Source of the DNA: JADGHE01 sp035716025
Lineage (GTDB): Bacteria; Pseudomonadota; Alphaproteobacteria; Rhizobiales; Xanthobacteraceae
Assembly: GCA_035716025.1 (NCBI GenBank)
Contig: DASTKH010000004.1
Span: 1-64,000 of the forward strand
Length of the DNA stretch: 64,000 nt
Reading direction: 5' to 3'
The notes beneath the pieces were generated by a model. It was not told the DNA's origin and did not search any database. It was given only the letters and a program-made list of their open reading frames with translations. Shown here piece after piece: positions 20,401 through 29,420 of this stretch (within the stretch, counting starts at the first letter, position 1; each line of letters begins with the position of its first letter). Made by a program: the position numbers and the translations under genes.

Positions 20401-21819
20401 ATGGGTAAGGTCACGGGTTTCCTCGAGATCGATCGCCGCGACCGGCGCTATGCGCCGGCCGGCGACCGTGTGCGGCACTATCGCGAATTCGTCATTCCGC
20501 TGTCGGAGGAGGCGACGCGCGACCAGGCCGCGCGCTGCATGAATTGCGGCATTCCGTACTGCCACAACGGCTGCCCGGTGAACAATCAGATCCCCGACTG
20601 GAACGATCTCGTCTATCGGGGAGACTGGGAGGAAGCCTGGCGCAATCTGCACTCGACCAACAACTTCCCCGAATTCACGGGGCGGGTGTGTCCGGCCCCT
20701 TGCGAAGCCGCCTGCACGCTGAATCTCGAAGACGTGCCGGTGACGATCAAGACGATCGAATGTGCGATCGCCGACCGCGGATTCGCCGAAGGCTGGGTGA
20801 AGCCGGAACCTCCTGCGCGCTTGACCGGTAAGAAGGTGGCGGTCGTCGGCTCCGGTCCGGCGGGGCTTGCCTGCGCGCAGCAGCTCGCGCGCGCAGGTCA
20901 CGAGGTTCACGTCTACGAGAGGAACGCCAAAGCCGGCGGCCTGCTGCGCTACGGCATTCCGGATTTCAAGCTCGAGAAGCAGCACGTGGACCGCCGCGTT
21001 GCGCAGATGGAAGCCGAGGGCGTCGTCTTTCATTATGGAACGCATGTCGGCGAAACGCTGCCGATCGAGACGCTCGTCGAGGAATACGATGCCGTCGTGC
21101 TGAGCGGAGGTGCGGAGAAGCCGCGCGATCTCCCCATCCCCGGACGCGATCTCGAGGGCATTCATTTCGCTATGGAATTTCTGCCGCAGCAGAACCGTCG
21201 CATCTCCGGCGAGCCGCTCGGCAATGTTCAGCCGATCCTCGCGGGCGGCAAGCACGTGGTGGTCATAGGAGGCGGCGACACCGGCTCGGACTGCATCGGC
21301 ACGTCCGTGCGGCAAGGCGCGGTGTCGATCGTGCAACTCGAAATCATGCCGCGTCCGCCGGAGAAGGAGAACAAGCTCCTCACCTGGCCGGAATGGCCGC
21401 TCAAGCTGCGGACCTCCTCCAGCCATGAGGAGGGAGCCGAGCGCGACTTCGCGGTGATGACGCAGGAATTCATCGGTCATGCCGGGCGGGTGAAGAAGCT
21501 GCGCTGCGTGCGCGTCGACGAGAAGTTCAAGCCGGTTCCCGGAACGGAATTCGAGATCAAGGCCGATCTCGTTCTTCTCGCCATGGGATTCGTGCATCCG
21601 GTGCACGAGGGAATGATCAAGACGCTCGACCTCAAGCTGGACTCGCGCGGAAACGTGGCAGCGGACACCCTGAGCTACCAGACCTCGCACCCGAAAGTGT
21701 TCGTGGCCGGCGACATGCGGCGCGGCCAATCGCTCGTGGTGTGGGCAATCCGCGAGGGGCGGCAGGCCGCGCACGCGGTCGACAAGTTCCTCATGGGGGC
21801 GACGACCCTGCCACGCTGA
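20401..21819 (+). CDS. gltD: Glutamate synthase (NADPH), small subunit
   Basis: The 472-residue flavoprotein feeds electrons from NADPH to GltB. The N-terminal cysteine-rich region CMNCGIPYCHNGCPVNNQ (Cys46, 49, 54, 58) and VCPAPCEAACTL around residue 100 bind two 4Fe-4S clusters. FAD is held by VAVVGSGPAGLACAQQL near 142, and NADPH by VVVIGGGDTGSDCIG near 285. The length is standard. No strong ribosome site precedes ATG 20401. A 13-codon ORF, ATG 20367 to TAA near 20407, overlaps the start and could couple translation. Confidence 0.97.
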   Translation: MGKVTGFLEIDRRDRRYAPAGDRVRHYREFVIPLSEEATRDQAARCMNCGIPYCHNGCPVNNQIPDWNDLVYRGDWEEAWRNLHSTNNFPEFTGRVCPAPCEAACTLNLEDVPVTIKTIECAIADRGFAEGWVKPEPPARLTGKKVAVVGSGPAGLACAQQLARAGHEVHVYERNAKAGGLLRYGIPDFKLEKQHVDRRVAQMEAEGVVFHYGTHVGETLPIETLVEEYDAVVLSGGAEKPRDLPIPGRDLEGIHFAMEFLPQQNRRISGEPLGNVQPILAGGKHVVVIGGGDTGSDCIGTSVRQGAVSIVQLEIMPRPPEKENKLLTWPEWPLKLRTSSSHEEGAERDFAVMTQEFIGHAGRVKKLRCVRVDEKFKPVPGTEFEIKADLVLLAMGFVHPVHEGMIKTLDLKLDSRGNVAADTLSYQTSHPKVFVAGDMRRGQSLVVWAIREGRQAAHAVDKFLMGATTLPR

Positions 21820-21957
21820 TCCTTCGGGCCGCATGGCCCGCGGCGAAGATCGCGGCACGTGAAAACCATGCCTTAACCACGCGCTTAGCGGGGATTCGGC
21901 ATCCCGCGCAGCCGGCTTCTAGACTTGATTCGTCCACAATCGAAAGCCGGAGGCAGC

Positions 21958-22395
21958 ATGACTTGGGTGGTCGATTCAAACAAACTCGAGCGGACGAAGG
22001 TTTGGGGCGAAAGCGACCCGTCCGTGCGATGGCAGGGTGCGTTCGCCCGCTTCGGCGGCAATGGCGCGACGGCCTCTTCGACCATCGTCTACGAGATCGA
22101 GCCCGGCGGTCATCTCGGCTGGCACACGGATGCGGCCGAGGAGACCCAGTACATCATTGCAGGCACCGGCGTCCTCCATCTCGAGGACGGCAGCACCCAT
22201 CCTGTTGGCCCGGGCAGCGTGTTCGTGATCCCGACGCCGATGCGTCATGACCTCGCAAACACAGGCAGCGAAACGTTGCGCGCCGTTGCCTTTTTCGCCG
22301 CGGCCATGTTCACGCAGACCTTCGACCAGGTGATGCTGCCGCCCAAGAGCCACGTCCTCGGCACCCCCAATCGCGAGGGCCAGGTCGCCTATTGA
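21958..22395 (+). CDS. Small cupin protein
   Basis: This 145-residue single-domain cupin begins MTWVVDSNKLERTKVWGESD. The metal motif reads GGHLGWHTDAAEETQYIIAGTG (two His, one Glu, about residues 46-67) and the second motif is VIPTPMRHDLANTG with the third His near 100. The last 35 residues (TFDQVMLPPKSHVLGTPNREG) wrap around the barrel in many such proteins. A metal-dependent dioxygenase, isomerase or sensor role is possible; nothing fixes it. ATG 21958 has GGAGGCAGC upstream. It may share a transcript with gltD, 138 bases upstream, but a TTAACCA..CTTAG CtrA-like element near 21872 could be its own promoter. Confidence 0.75.
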   Translation: MTWVVDSNKLERTKVWGESDPSVRWQGAFARFGGNGATASSTIVYEIEPGGHLGWHTDAAEETQYIIAGTGVLHLEDGSTHPVGPGSVFVIPTPMRHDLANTGSETLRAVAFFAAAMFTQTFDQVMLPPKSHVLGTPNREGQVAY

Positions 22396-22446
22396 GGCTG
22401 CGCTCGCGTCCGCGGGCGCTCGCGGGCGGCGGGGCCGCGTTCGGGT

Positions 22447-23991
22447 TCAGCGGACGGAACCTTGCGGCGTCGAGGCCTGTGCGCCTGCGGGCCGTCCCTG
22501 GGCGCGCGGGCCGATTCGGGTCGGGGCAGCCGATGGCCGTTCCGCGGCGGGCGGCTTCTGGCCGCGCGCCGCGGGAGGCCGCGGCGGTACACCGGCCGCC
22601 TCGGCAGGCGGCTCGATCATCGCGTTTTCATTCGCGGGCTCCGCCCGCGGCCAAGCGAAGTTGTCGGCCCGTCCCGGCGCGGCGGCGGGCGGCTCCCCGT
22701 TCACCAGCACCTTGGCCGCGAGGGTGTCGCCGCTCGGCTGAGCGGTCGAGGCGCCGCCGAGCAAGGTTGCGGCCGAAGCGGGGGCCCCGGTAAGTGGCAC
22801 CACGGGGCCCGCGGCCGGCCGTTGCGCCGGGCCGGACAAGTCGTCGGGCACCTTCTCGGGCATTTCCGGCACAGGCAATGCGACCGGCGCATCGCGGCTC
22901 AGCAGCCGCTTGATCTCGCGGTCGACGAAATGCGCGAGTTTGCGCGCGCCGGCCTTGGTGAAAAAGACTCCGTCGCTCGAGCGCAGGCGGCGCACCTGTC
23001 CGATGACGTCCGGCCCGTAGGAGGAGAAATCGCCGGACTCGTCGAGAAAGCCTTCCCAGACGTCCACATAGGCGATTCCCGCCTTCTGCGCCTCGGCGCG
23101 GAAGATGTCGTTGATGGCCGAAAGGTCGGCTCGCGATTTCGGGCCGCGGATCGGCGGGAGCCCGACCCAGATCACGGGCACCCGCTTGCTCTTGAGCACT
23201 CCGATCATGTCGTCGACGCGCTTGGCATAAAGCTCGGCCCAACGGTCGGAACGGAACTCGTGCGTCGCAAGTGTTCCCGGCTTGTCATTGCCGTCGGCGT
23301 TCTTCTGGCCGGCCTCCGGCTGCAGGGCAAGCGGCTGCCCTTGCTGACCGGCGCGAGCGGGCGGACGCTCCTTGATCGCGTGACGGTCTGCAAGGCCGAT
23401 CATCATGACGATGAGGTCGGCCTTTTCCTTCGCCAGGATGTCCCGGGCGTTTTGAAGCCAGTCGAAATCCTTCGGGTCGTTCTGGATCAACCCGCTGCCT
23501 GCGCGACCCTTGCGCACCGCCCCGAACTCCGCGCCATCCTCGAAAGCCTCTTCGAGGCCATAGGCGAGCCAGTCGGCCATGCCGTCACCCATGACGAGCA
23601 CCGTATGAGCCGGTTCGGTTTCGACCTTTTTCGGCGGCGGCGGCCGCGTCGGGTCGCCGTGCGCGGCCGGCCGGCGGGCGCGTCGGTCATCCGGTTCGTC
23701 CGGCAGCACGCGATAGCGCGGCTGGCCCCAATTGAAGAAAGGAAAGAAGCCCCCGCCGCCGCCGCGGCCTTCCTGCTGGGGAATGGGACGCCGCGGGCGC
23801 GGCGGCTCGTCCCAGCCGAAAAACGGAAATCCATTCTGCGCCGAAGCGGGCATCGGACCCGTTGGCGCAAGGTGGCCGCCGGGGGCATCGAGCGCGCCGA
23901 ACAGGGCCACCGCGGAAAGGAAGAGCAACGCCCGCGGAAGCCGACATCGGGCGGCCGCGGCGAATTCGAGGATCTGCCTGGCGATGTTCAC
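22447..23991 (-). CDS. Exported SGNH-hydrolase-like protein (DUF459)
   Basis: The 514-residue protein starts at GTG 23991, with GGAG eight bases upstream. A hydrophobic segment (LPRALLFLSAVALFGAL, residues 18-34) is followed by a Pro/Arg-rich linker. The DUF459 SGNH-like domain runs from about 135 to 370: VLVMGDGMADWLAYGLEEAF takes the place of the GDS block, DLIVMMIGLADRHAIK the third block, and SSDGVFFTKAGARKLAHFV carries the C-terminal Asp-x-x-x...His-like residues. The canonical Ser of GDS is replaced by Gly-Asp-Gly, so catalysis is doubtful. The final 130 residues are Pro/Ala-rich. Related genes in rhizobia sit next to lytic transglycosylase genes as here, which suggests a periplasmic cell-wall or polysaccharide role. 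Confidence 0.78.
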   Translation of the reverse strand: MNIARQILEFAAAARCRLPRALLFLSAVALFGALDAPGGHLAPTGPMPASAQNGFPFFGWDEPPRPRRPIPQQEGRGGGGGFFPFFNWGQPRYRVLPDEPDDRRARRPAAHGDPTRPPPPKKVETEPAHTVLVMGDGMADWLAYGLEEAFEDGAEFGAVRKGRAGSGLIQNDPKDFDWLQNARDILAKEKADLIVMMIGLADRHAIKERPPARAGQQGQPLALQPEAGQKNADGNDKPGTLATHEFRSDRWAELYAKRVDDMIGVLKSKRVPVIWVGLPPIRGPKSRADLSAINDIFRAEAQKAGIAYVDVWEGFLDESGDFSSYGPDVIGQVRRLRSSDGVFFTKAGARKLAHFVDREIKRLLSRDAPVALPVPEMPEKVPDDLSGPAQRPAAGPVVPLTGAPASAATLLGGASTAQPSGDTLAAKVLVNGEPPAAAPGRADNFAWPRAEPANENAMIEPPAEAAGVPPRPPAARGQKPPAAERPSAAPTRIGPRAQGRPAGAQASTPQGSVR

Positions 23992-24103
23992 GCGTTCGGC
24001 TCCGGCGGGCTCACCCCTGAGATAGGCCGCCCTGCCACCATGCGCCAATACCGCGCAAAAATGTCAATGGCGCGGCATGAAATCTTGACCGGCCGGCCGG
24101 CTT

Positions 24104-25522
24104 TCAGGGGTAGGCGCTGGCGCGGAGGTGACGGAGGATGCGGCTCGACGCAAATCCGTCGGGTATGAGGCCGATCGAGGCTTGAAAATTCCGCAGCGCC
24201 GTCCGGGTGCGGGGACCGATGCGACCGTCCGGCTCGCCGACATCGAAGCCCCGCGCCTCGAGACGACGCTGCAGCTCGTATCGCTCGGCGCGCGAGAGCA
24301 CCTGCTCGTCGCGCGGCCAAGCCTGAATGAAAGGCCCGACGCCGCGCAGCCGATCGGCGAAATGCCCGATGGCAAGCGCATAGGCTTCGGCGGGATTGTA
24401 TTTCATGATGACGTTGAAGTTGTGCAGCATCAGGAAGCCGGGCCCGCGCGCACCCGCCGGCAGCAACAGAAAGGCACGGTCGTTCGGCCGCGGGAACGGC
24501 GCGCCGTTGGCCCGCCGCAGTCCCAGCCTCTCCCACGCGGCAAGCGTGAACTGCTTGGCGCGGTCCGCAAGCATGTAGTCGAACCCTTCAGGGACGACCA
24601 CCTCGTAGCCCCAGGCGTGGCCGGCATGCCATCCGTCCTGCTGCAGATTGTTGGCGGTCGATGCGATGAGGTCGGCCGCGGACGTCACGACATCGCGGCG
24701 GCCATCACCATCGAAATCGACGGCATAGCGCTTGAACGTCGTCGGCATGAATTGCGTTCCGCCAAAAGCGCCGGCCCAGGAGCCCTTCAGGAGTTCGGGT
24801 CGAACGTCGCCCCGGTGCAGGATTTCGAGCGCGGCGAGAAATTCCTCTCGGAAGTAACTCTGACGGCGCCCGATGCAGGCGAGGGTCGCGGTCGAACGCA
24901 GGACGGGCCGCTCGCCGCCCAGGCTTCCGTAATTCGATTCGATGCCCCAGATCGCCGCGATGATATACCGGTCGACACCGAAGTCGCGCTCGACGGCTTC
25001 AAACACCGGTTCATAGGCCTTGAGCACCTCGCGACCTTTTTGCAGCCGCGCCTCCGTCACGAGGATGTCAAGATAATCCCAGAACGCCTTCGTGAATTCC
25101 GGTTGTGCATCGAGGAGGTCCATGATGCGAAGGTCGGGCGTGAGCGAGGCCGTCAATCGCACGAACGACTCGCGGCTGACGCCGCGGCGCGCGGCTGCCG
25201 GCCACAGATTTTCGATGCAGGCCGGAAAGTTGGCCGCGGCCTCGCGGATCGCTTCGGCGGTCATCAGCGGATGCCCCGACGCGCCGTCCTCGCCGGACCA
25301 GTCCGTGGCGTGTCGCGGCGCCGTGGGCGCTCCGATGCTGCCGGTCGTCGCGACCGGTACGATGCGAAGCGGCTCGCTCTCTTGGCTCTGCGCTCCGCCG
25401 GATGCCAACAGCGAAACGGCCAGAATGGAGGTTGCGGCGAGGCGAAGCTTCAAGACGCAGCACAAGGACATGAGGAGCGCGGCCTTCATCGTGAGGGCGC
25501 TTTCGCGCCATTTTTGCACCAT
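24104..25522 (-). CDS. Lytic murein transglycosylase, MltB family
   Basis: The 472-residue periplasmic enzyme cleaves the MurNAc-GlcNAc bond of peptidoglycan to give 1,6-anhydroMurNAc ends. The signal region spans residues 12-45 (MKAALLMSLCCVLKL and the following hydrophobic run). The SLT_2 domain covers about 80-385, with the catalytic Glu in IAAIWGIESNYGSLGG, followed by STATLACIGRRQSYFREEF, KGSWAGAFGGTQFMPTTF, YAVDFDGDGRRD and NFNVIMKYNPAEAYALAIG. A C-terminal peptidoglycan-binding domain (RLEARGFDVGEPDGRIGPRT) ends the protein. ATG 25522 is used, but ATG 25489 would start directly at the signal peptide. It is divergent from galU. Confidence 0.92.
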   Translation of the reverse strand: MVQKWRESALTMKAALLMSLCCVLKLRLAATSILAVSLLASGGAQSQESEPLRIVPVATTGSIGAPTAPRHATDWSGEDGASGHPLMTAEAIREAAANFPACIENLWPAAARRGVSRESFVRLTASLTPDLRIMDLLDAQPEFTKAFWDYLDILVTEARLQKGREVLKAYEPVFEAVERDFGVDRYIIAAIWGIESNYGSLGGERPVLRSTATLACIGRRQSYFREEFLAALEILHRGDVRPELLKGSWAGAFGGTQFMPTTFKRYAVDFDGDGRRDVVTSAADLIASTANNLQQDGWHAGHAWGYEVVVPEGFDYMLADRAKQFTLAAWERLGLRRANGAPFPRPNDRAFLLLPAGARGPGFLMLHNFNVIMKYNPAEAYALAIGHFADRLRGVGPFIQAWPRDEQVLSRAERYELQRRLEARGFDVGEPDGRIGPRTRTALRNFQASIGLIPDGFASSRILRHLRASAYP

Positions 25523-25539
25523 AGGAATGGAACCGAGTT

Positions 25540-25559
25540 ACCGGCCGCTTAAGGCCGGT
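25540..25559. repeat. Inverted repeat in the mltB/galU divergent region
   Basis: ACCGGCC (25540-25546) and GGCCGGT (25553-25559) form a 7-bp stem with a 6-base loop, 18 bases upstream of the transglycosylase start. No T run follows on either strand. It could be an operator or a leader hairpin. Confidence 0.4.
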
Positions 25560-25678
25560 CCTTTCCCGAACGTCCCGGCCTTCCGGCCGCTTCGCGCGGT
25601 GGAATCTTGCCGCAGGGCGTGGTTTATCCTTCCGTCTTCGCGCTTTCCTGTTCGGTCGATTTATCCGGCGGTCTCAAG

Positions 25679-26548
25679 ATGACAGCGATCCGCAAAGCCG
25701 TTTTTCCCGTGGCCGGCCTCGGCACGCGCTTCCTTCCCGCGACCAAGGCGGTGCCGAAGGAAATGCTGCCCGTCGTCGACCGGCCAGTGATCCAGCACGT
25801 GGTGGACGAGGCGCGGGAGGCCGGTATCGAGCACTTCATTTTCGTTACGGGCCGCAACAAGGGGGTGATCGAGGATCACTTCGACAAGCAGTTCGAGCTC
25901 GAAGCGACGCTCAAGCGGCGCGGCAAGAACGCCGAGTTGCATCTTCTGGAATCCGACCTGCCGGCGGCAGGCGAGACGAGCTTCACCCGCCAGCAGGAGC
26001 CGCTCGGTCTCGGGCACGCGGTCTGGTGCGCGCGCGAGCTTGTGGGGAACGAACCGTTCGCACTGCTGCTTCCCGACATGCTGCATCACGGGCCGCGCGG
26101 TTGTCTCGCCGGCATGATGGATTTGCATCGCCGGACGGGCGGCAACATCGTTGCCGTGTACGAGGTGCCGCGCGAGCAGGTCTCGCAATACGGCGTTGTC
26201 GGCGTGGGGGAGACGATCGGCCCCGGCTTTCGGATCACCGCGATGGTCGAGAAGCCGAAGCCCGCGGAGGCGCCTTCAAACTACGCGATCTCCGGCCGCT
26301 ATATTCTACAGCCGGAGATTTTTTCGCTGCTCGAAACGCAGGAAACGGGCGCGGGCGGCGAGATTCAGCTCACCGACTCGATGCTGACGCTCGCGAAGAC
26401 CCAGCCGTTCTTCGGATATCTGTTCGAGGGCCGCATTTTCGACTGCGGCTCGAAGATCGGCTTTCTTTCGGCCAATGTCGCCTATGCGCTGGCGCGGGAG
26501 GACATCGCTCCCGCCTTCCGCAAGGAGCTCGCGAAGATCGTCAGGTGA
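25679..26548 (+). CDS. galU: UTP-glucose-1-phosphate uridylyltransferase
   Basis: The 289-residue enzyme makes UDP-glucose from UTP and glucose-1-phosphate for exopolysaccharide, LPS and glycolipid synthesis. Motifs: KAVFPVAGLGTRFLPATKAVPKEMLPVVDR with the nucleotide loop at residues 6-24, EFIFVTGR-like EHFIFVTGRNK near 53, QQEPLGLGHAVWCAR near 107, LLLPDMLHH near 128 (Asp, metal), MVEKPKPAEAPSNYAISGRYIL near 190 and GEIQLTDS near 225. In most homologues the metal region reads LLPDV; here Val is Met, a mild change. The ATG is at 25679; the open frame upstream of it is not conserved in style. Confidence 0.95.
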   Translation: MTAIRKAVFPVAGLGTRFLPATKAVPKEMLPVVDRPVIQHVVDEAREAGIEHFIFVTGRNKGVIEDHFDKQFELEATLKRRGKNAELHLLESDLPAAGETSFTRQQEPLGLGHAVWCARELVGNEPFALLLPDMLHHGPRGCLAGMMDLHRRTGGNIVAVYEVPREQVSQYGVVGVGETIGPGFRITAMVEKPKPAEAPSNYAISGRYILQPEIFSLLETQETGAGGEIQLTDSMLTLAKTQPFFGYLFEGRIFDCGSKIGFLSANVAYALAREDIAPAFRKELAKIVR

Positions 26549-26577
26549 TCGGGCCGCGGGCGTCCTCGCCTGTGCCT

Positions 26578-28179
26578 TCAGCGCTGGAGTCTCACGCCGA
26601 GCAAGGCAATTTCGGCGTCGTAATCGCTTCCCGGCACGTTGGAGCGCAGCCATTCGCGCCGGACTTCGCCCTTGAGTTGCACGCCGCGGCTCAGCTTATA
26701 GGTCAGCGCGAGCGAAGCGAGATAGCGGCGGTCCTCGCGCGGCGAGCCCCGGTAGAGATCGACGCCGTAGCCGAATTTGGCGGTGCCGATCAGCCAGCGG
26801 CGGAAGGCGTGGTCGATCTGCAGCGCGCCGTCGCGCCGCAGCACGCCCGAGACGCCCGGCAGGGTCGATTCATCGGCCGTCGAGGTCGCGGTGAGCTTCA
26901 CGGTGGTGAGGCCGGTTGCGACCCAGATTAGGGAGCCGTCGAAAATCAGCCCTTGAAGGTCCGGAAGGCTGGGGTCCCTATAGGTCCGGACGAGATAGCC
27001 GACGCTGGCTTCCCCCGTGAGCTTGCGCGAGATTTCGAACGTTGTGCCGGCGCGGCCGGTGACGCCGTCGGAATCGCGCCGCACGCCGAAACGATCGAAG
27101 GCAAGATCGTGTTTGCGTGTGTCGAAACTCGCCTCGGCAAAGGGTTTGATGCCGGGGGTCAATTCGTAGCCGACGCGCGCGACGGCGCCGTACTGGTCGT
27201 AGTCACGGTCGCGATTGCTGATCGTGGCGCCGTTGAGCAGATGCGAGCTTTCGTAGGTGACGCGGTCGACCGTGCCCTTGGCGGTGACCTCCAGACGGTT
27301 GAAGCGGTGGGTGAGGCCGCCCGTTGCGCCGAGCGTGGTGTAGACCGGCAGCCGCGAGAGGCCGGCCGGCAGATCGGGGCTGTTGGGATTGTCGGTCGCC
27401 GCCAGAAACCGACCTTCAAGATTGGCCGAGGTGCTGCGGCTGATGTCGATCCGACCCGTCAACCGCCCATCGAGCGAAGGTTGATTCGCCGAGGGAAGGG
27501 CTTCGTAGCCGATATAGCTGCCGCGCAGCGAAGCTGACAGTTCGTGGCGACTCCAGTCCGACTGCGCCTGGAATTCGGGGGCGATCCGGTAAAACCAGGA
27601 GCCCTTGCCGCCGGAAAAACGGCCGGGATTGCTGTCATATCCGCCGCCGGCCTCGACCGCCGCATGAACCAGGAACCCGCCGGCACGAAGACCGATGGGG
27701 GCGAAGGCATCCTCCTCGGGGAGGAGTTCATGGGCGCGTCGCGCCTCGGCGAGCGCGGGCTCCAGGGGCATGCCGGGCCGCGGGCTTGCGGGCCGACCGA
27801 GCGCCGTGCGCGCTTCGGGAGCTGCCGCCGTGTTGAGCGGCGGCACCGCCGCCTGCACCCGGGCTGCCGGCGATACGTCGGAAAACAGTTCAGCCGATCT
27901 TGGGCCCTCTTCGCGCGGCGTGTTGGTCGAGACAAAGCCGGTCTGGCCCGCGCCGAACCCGGGAGGGTGGCCGAAGGACGGCGCGCGCGGCCTCGCGGGG
28001 GCCTTGGCCTTCGGCGGCCCAAAGCGGCCGTAGGAAGGCGGCTCGAACGCCTCGAACCCGTTTCGAAGATTGGAGGAGGGCGCCTCGCCGGACGCGGGCT
28101 GCGCCTTCGCCATGCCGGCGCTCAAAGCGAGCAGCCAGAGGCCGATCGCTACGCCATGACCGAACGCACCCAGTCGCAC
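26578..28179 (-). CDS. Outer-membrane beta-barrel protein
   Basis: The 533-residue protein has a signal peptide (VAIGLWLLALSAGMAKAQ, cut before PASGE) and an N-terminal Pro/Ala-rich segment to about residue 150. From FLVHAAVEAGGGYDSNPGRF onward are alternating amphipathic strands typical of a 14-18-strand barrel: ELSASLRGSYIGYEAL, SANLEGRFLAATDN, GAVARVGYELTPGIKPFAEASFD and GEASVGYLVRTYRD. The chain ends with an aromatic-poor strand, IALLGVRLQR. It belongs to the beta-barrel proteins common in Bradyrhizobium relatives, often near polysaccharide genes; transport of a polysaccharide or a structural role is inference. The upstream region has CtrA-like repeats. galU ends 30 bases away, convergent. 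Confidence 0.83.
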   Translation of the reverse strand: MRLGAFGHGVAIGLWLLALSAGMAKAQPASGEAPSSNLRNGFEAFEPPSYGRFGPPKAKAPARPRAPSFGHPPGFGAGQTGFVSTNTPREEGPRSAELFSDVSPAARVQAAVPPLNTAAAPEARTALGRPASPRPGMPLEPALAEARRAHELLPEEDAFAPIGLRAGGFLVHAAVEAGGGYDSNPGRFSGGKGSWFYRIAPEFQAQSDWSRHELSASLRGSYIGYEALPSANQPSLDGRLTGRIDISRSTSANLEGRFLAATDNPNSPDLPAGLSRLPVYTTLGATGGLTHRFNRLEVTAKGTVDRVTYESSHLLNGATISNRDRDYDQYGAVARVGYELTPGIKPFAEASFDTRKHDLAFDRFGVRRDSDGVTGRAGTTFEISRKLTGEASVGYLVRTYRDPSLPDLQGLIFDGSLIWVATGLTTVKLTATSTADESTLPGVSGVLRRDGALQIDHAFRRWLIGTAKFGYGVDLYRGSPREDRRYLASLALTYKLSRGVQLKGEVRREWLRSNVPGSDYDAEIALLGVRLQR

Positions 28180-28218
28180 CTGCGGATAGCCTCTCGAAGG
28201 CCCGCGCCGGCGAGCCTT

Positions 28219-28265
28219 TGGTTAACGGAGGATAAAGTCATTATGGTTAACGGCGCGTTGACGGT
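28219..28265 (-). promoter_or_regulatory. Direct repeats resembling CtrA boxes upstream of the beta-barrel gene
   Basis: TGGTTAACGG occurs at 28219-28228 and again at 28244-28253, 25 bases apart, 40-75 bases upstream of the start codon. The complement of the second, TTAACCAT, is the preferred right half of the CtrA box (TTAA-N7-TTAACCAT). Seven bases away lies TTGA in place of TTAA. The first copy has TAAA at the same distance. Control by the cell-cycle regulator CtrA, or another factor using this repeat, is plausible. Confidence 0.4.
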
Positions 28266-28418
28266 CGGGGCCGGGCCGCCGGATCGGACGCCGACGGCGG
28301 GCGGGGGGGGCTGGGGGTGCGAATGCGACTCTATTTGGACCGTTTGTCGCAGCCTTGTGATATGGCAAAGCCCGAGAGGACGGGATCGCGGATGCGCAGG
28401 GCGCAGCAGATCGGCAGT

Positions 28419-29399
28419 ATGGAAAAAAGCGGGCGCGAGGGGACGTTGCTCGCCTCGGCGCGGCGGACGCTCGAGTTCGAAGCGAACGGCATTGCCGCGC
28501 TTCGCCACGCCATCGGAGGCGATCTCGGCCCGTCTTTCGTACAGGCGGTCGAAGCGATTCGGTCCGCGCGCGGGCGTATCATCGTGACCGGTATGGGCAA
28601 ATCCGGTCACGTGGCCCGCAAGATCGCGGCGACTCTCGCGTCCACCGGGACCCCGGCTTTCTTCGTCCACCCGAGCGAGGCGAGCCATGGCGATCTCGGC
28701 ATGATTACGAGCGACGACGTGGTGTTGGCCCTCTCCTGGTCGGGCGAGACAGTCGAGCTGACGAGCCTGCTTCAATATGCCAAGCGCTTTCGCATTGCCG
28801 TGATTGCCGTTACCGCGAACGCCGACAGCACGCTCAGCCATGCCGCCGACATTCCACTGGTGCTGCCGCAGGCGCGTGAGGCGTGCCCGCACAACCTCGC
28901 GCCCACGACCTCCTCGGTCATGCAGCTCGCCCTGGGGGACGCTCTCGCGATCGCCTTGCTGGAGGCGCGCGGTTTCACGGCGGTGGACTTCGGTCTACTG
29001 CATCCCGGGGGACGGCTGGGCGCGATGCTGAAATTCGTGCGTGACGTGATGCACACCGGCGGGGCCCTGCCGCTGGTGCAGGTCGGCACGCCGATGTCGG
29101 AAGCCATCGTCGAGATGACGGCCAAAGGGTTCGGCTGCGTCGGCATTCTTGAAGGCGAGCGGCTGGTCGGCATCATCACGGACGGCGATTTGCGCCGTCA
29201 CATGAAACCCAACCTGCTCGACATGCGGGCGGACACTGTGATGACGCGCAACCCCAAGACCGTGCGCCCGGATCAGCTCGCGAGCGAAGCTTTGGAGCTT
29301 CTCAACTCCTCGAAAGTGACGGCGTTGATCGTGACGGAGGGGGACAAGCCCGTCGGGCTTGTCCATTTCCACGATCTCCTGCGCGCCGGCATCGCCTGA
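28419..29399 (+). CDS. kdsD: Arabinose-5-phosphate isomerase (KpsF/GutQ/KdsD family)
   Basis: The 326-residue enzyme converts ribulose-5-phosphate to arabinose-5-phosphate, precursor of Kdo in LPS. The SIS domain covers about residues 40-175, with GRIIVTGMGKSGHVARKIAATLASTGTPAFF, HPSEASHGDLGMI (the histidine expected at the active site) and LSWSGETVEL. LPQAREACPHNLAPTTS and the DFGLLHPGGRLG end of the domain follow. Two CBS domains lie at about 205-325 (MSEAIVEMTAKGFGCVGI and VTALIVTEGDKPVGLVHFHDLL). ATG 28419 gives the family length; the frame is open upstream to 28317 but lacks conservation. Confidence 0.95.
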   Translation: MEKSGREGTLLASARRTLEFEANGIAALRHAIGGDLGPSFVQAVEAIRSARGRIIVTGMGKSGHVARKIAATLASTGTPAFFVHPSEASHGDLGMITSDDVVLALSWSGETVELTSLLQYAKRFRIAVIAVTANADSTLSHAADIPLVLPQAREACPHNLAPTTSSVMQLALGDALAIALLEARGFTAVDFGLLHPGGRLGAMLKFVRDVMHTGGALPLVQVGTPMSEAIVEMTAKGFGCVGILEGERLVGIITDGDLRRHMKPNLLDMRADTVMTRNPKTVRPDQLASEALELLNSSKVTALIVTEGDKPVGLVHFHDLLRAGIA

Positions 29400-29420
29400 C
29401 GGCGCCGGCCCCCGTATCGC

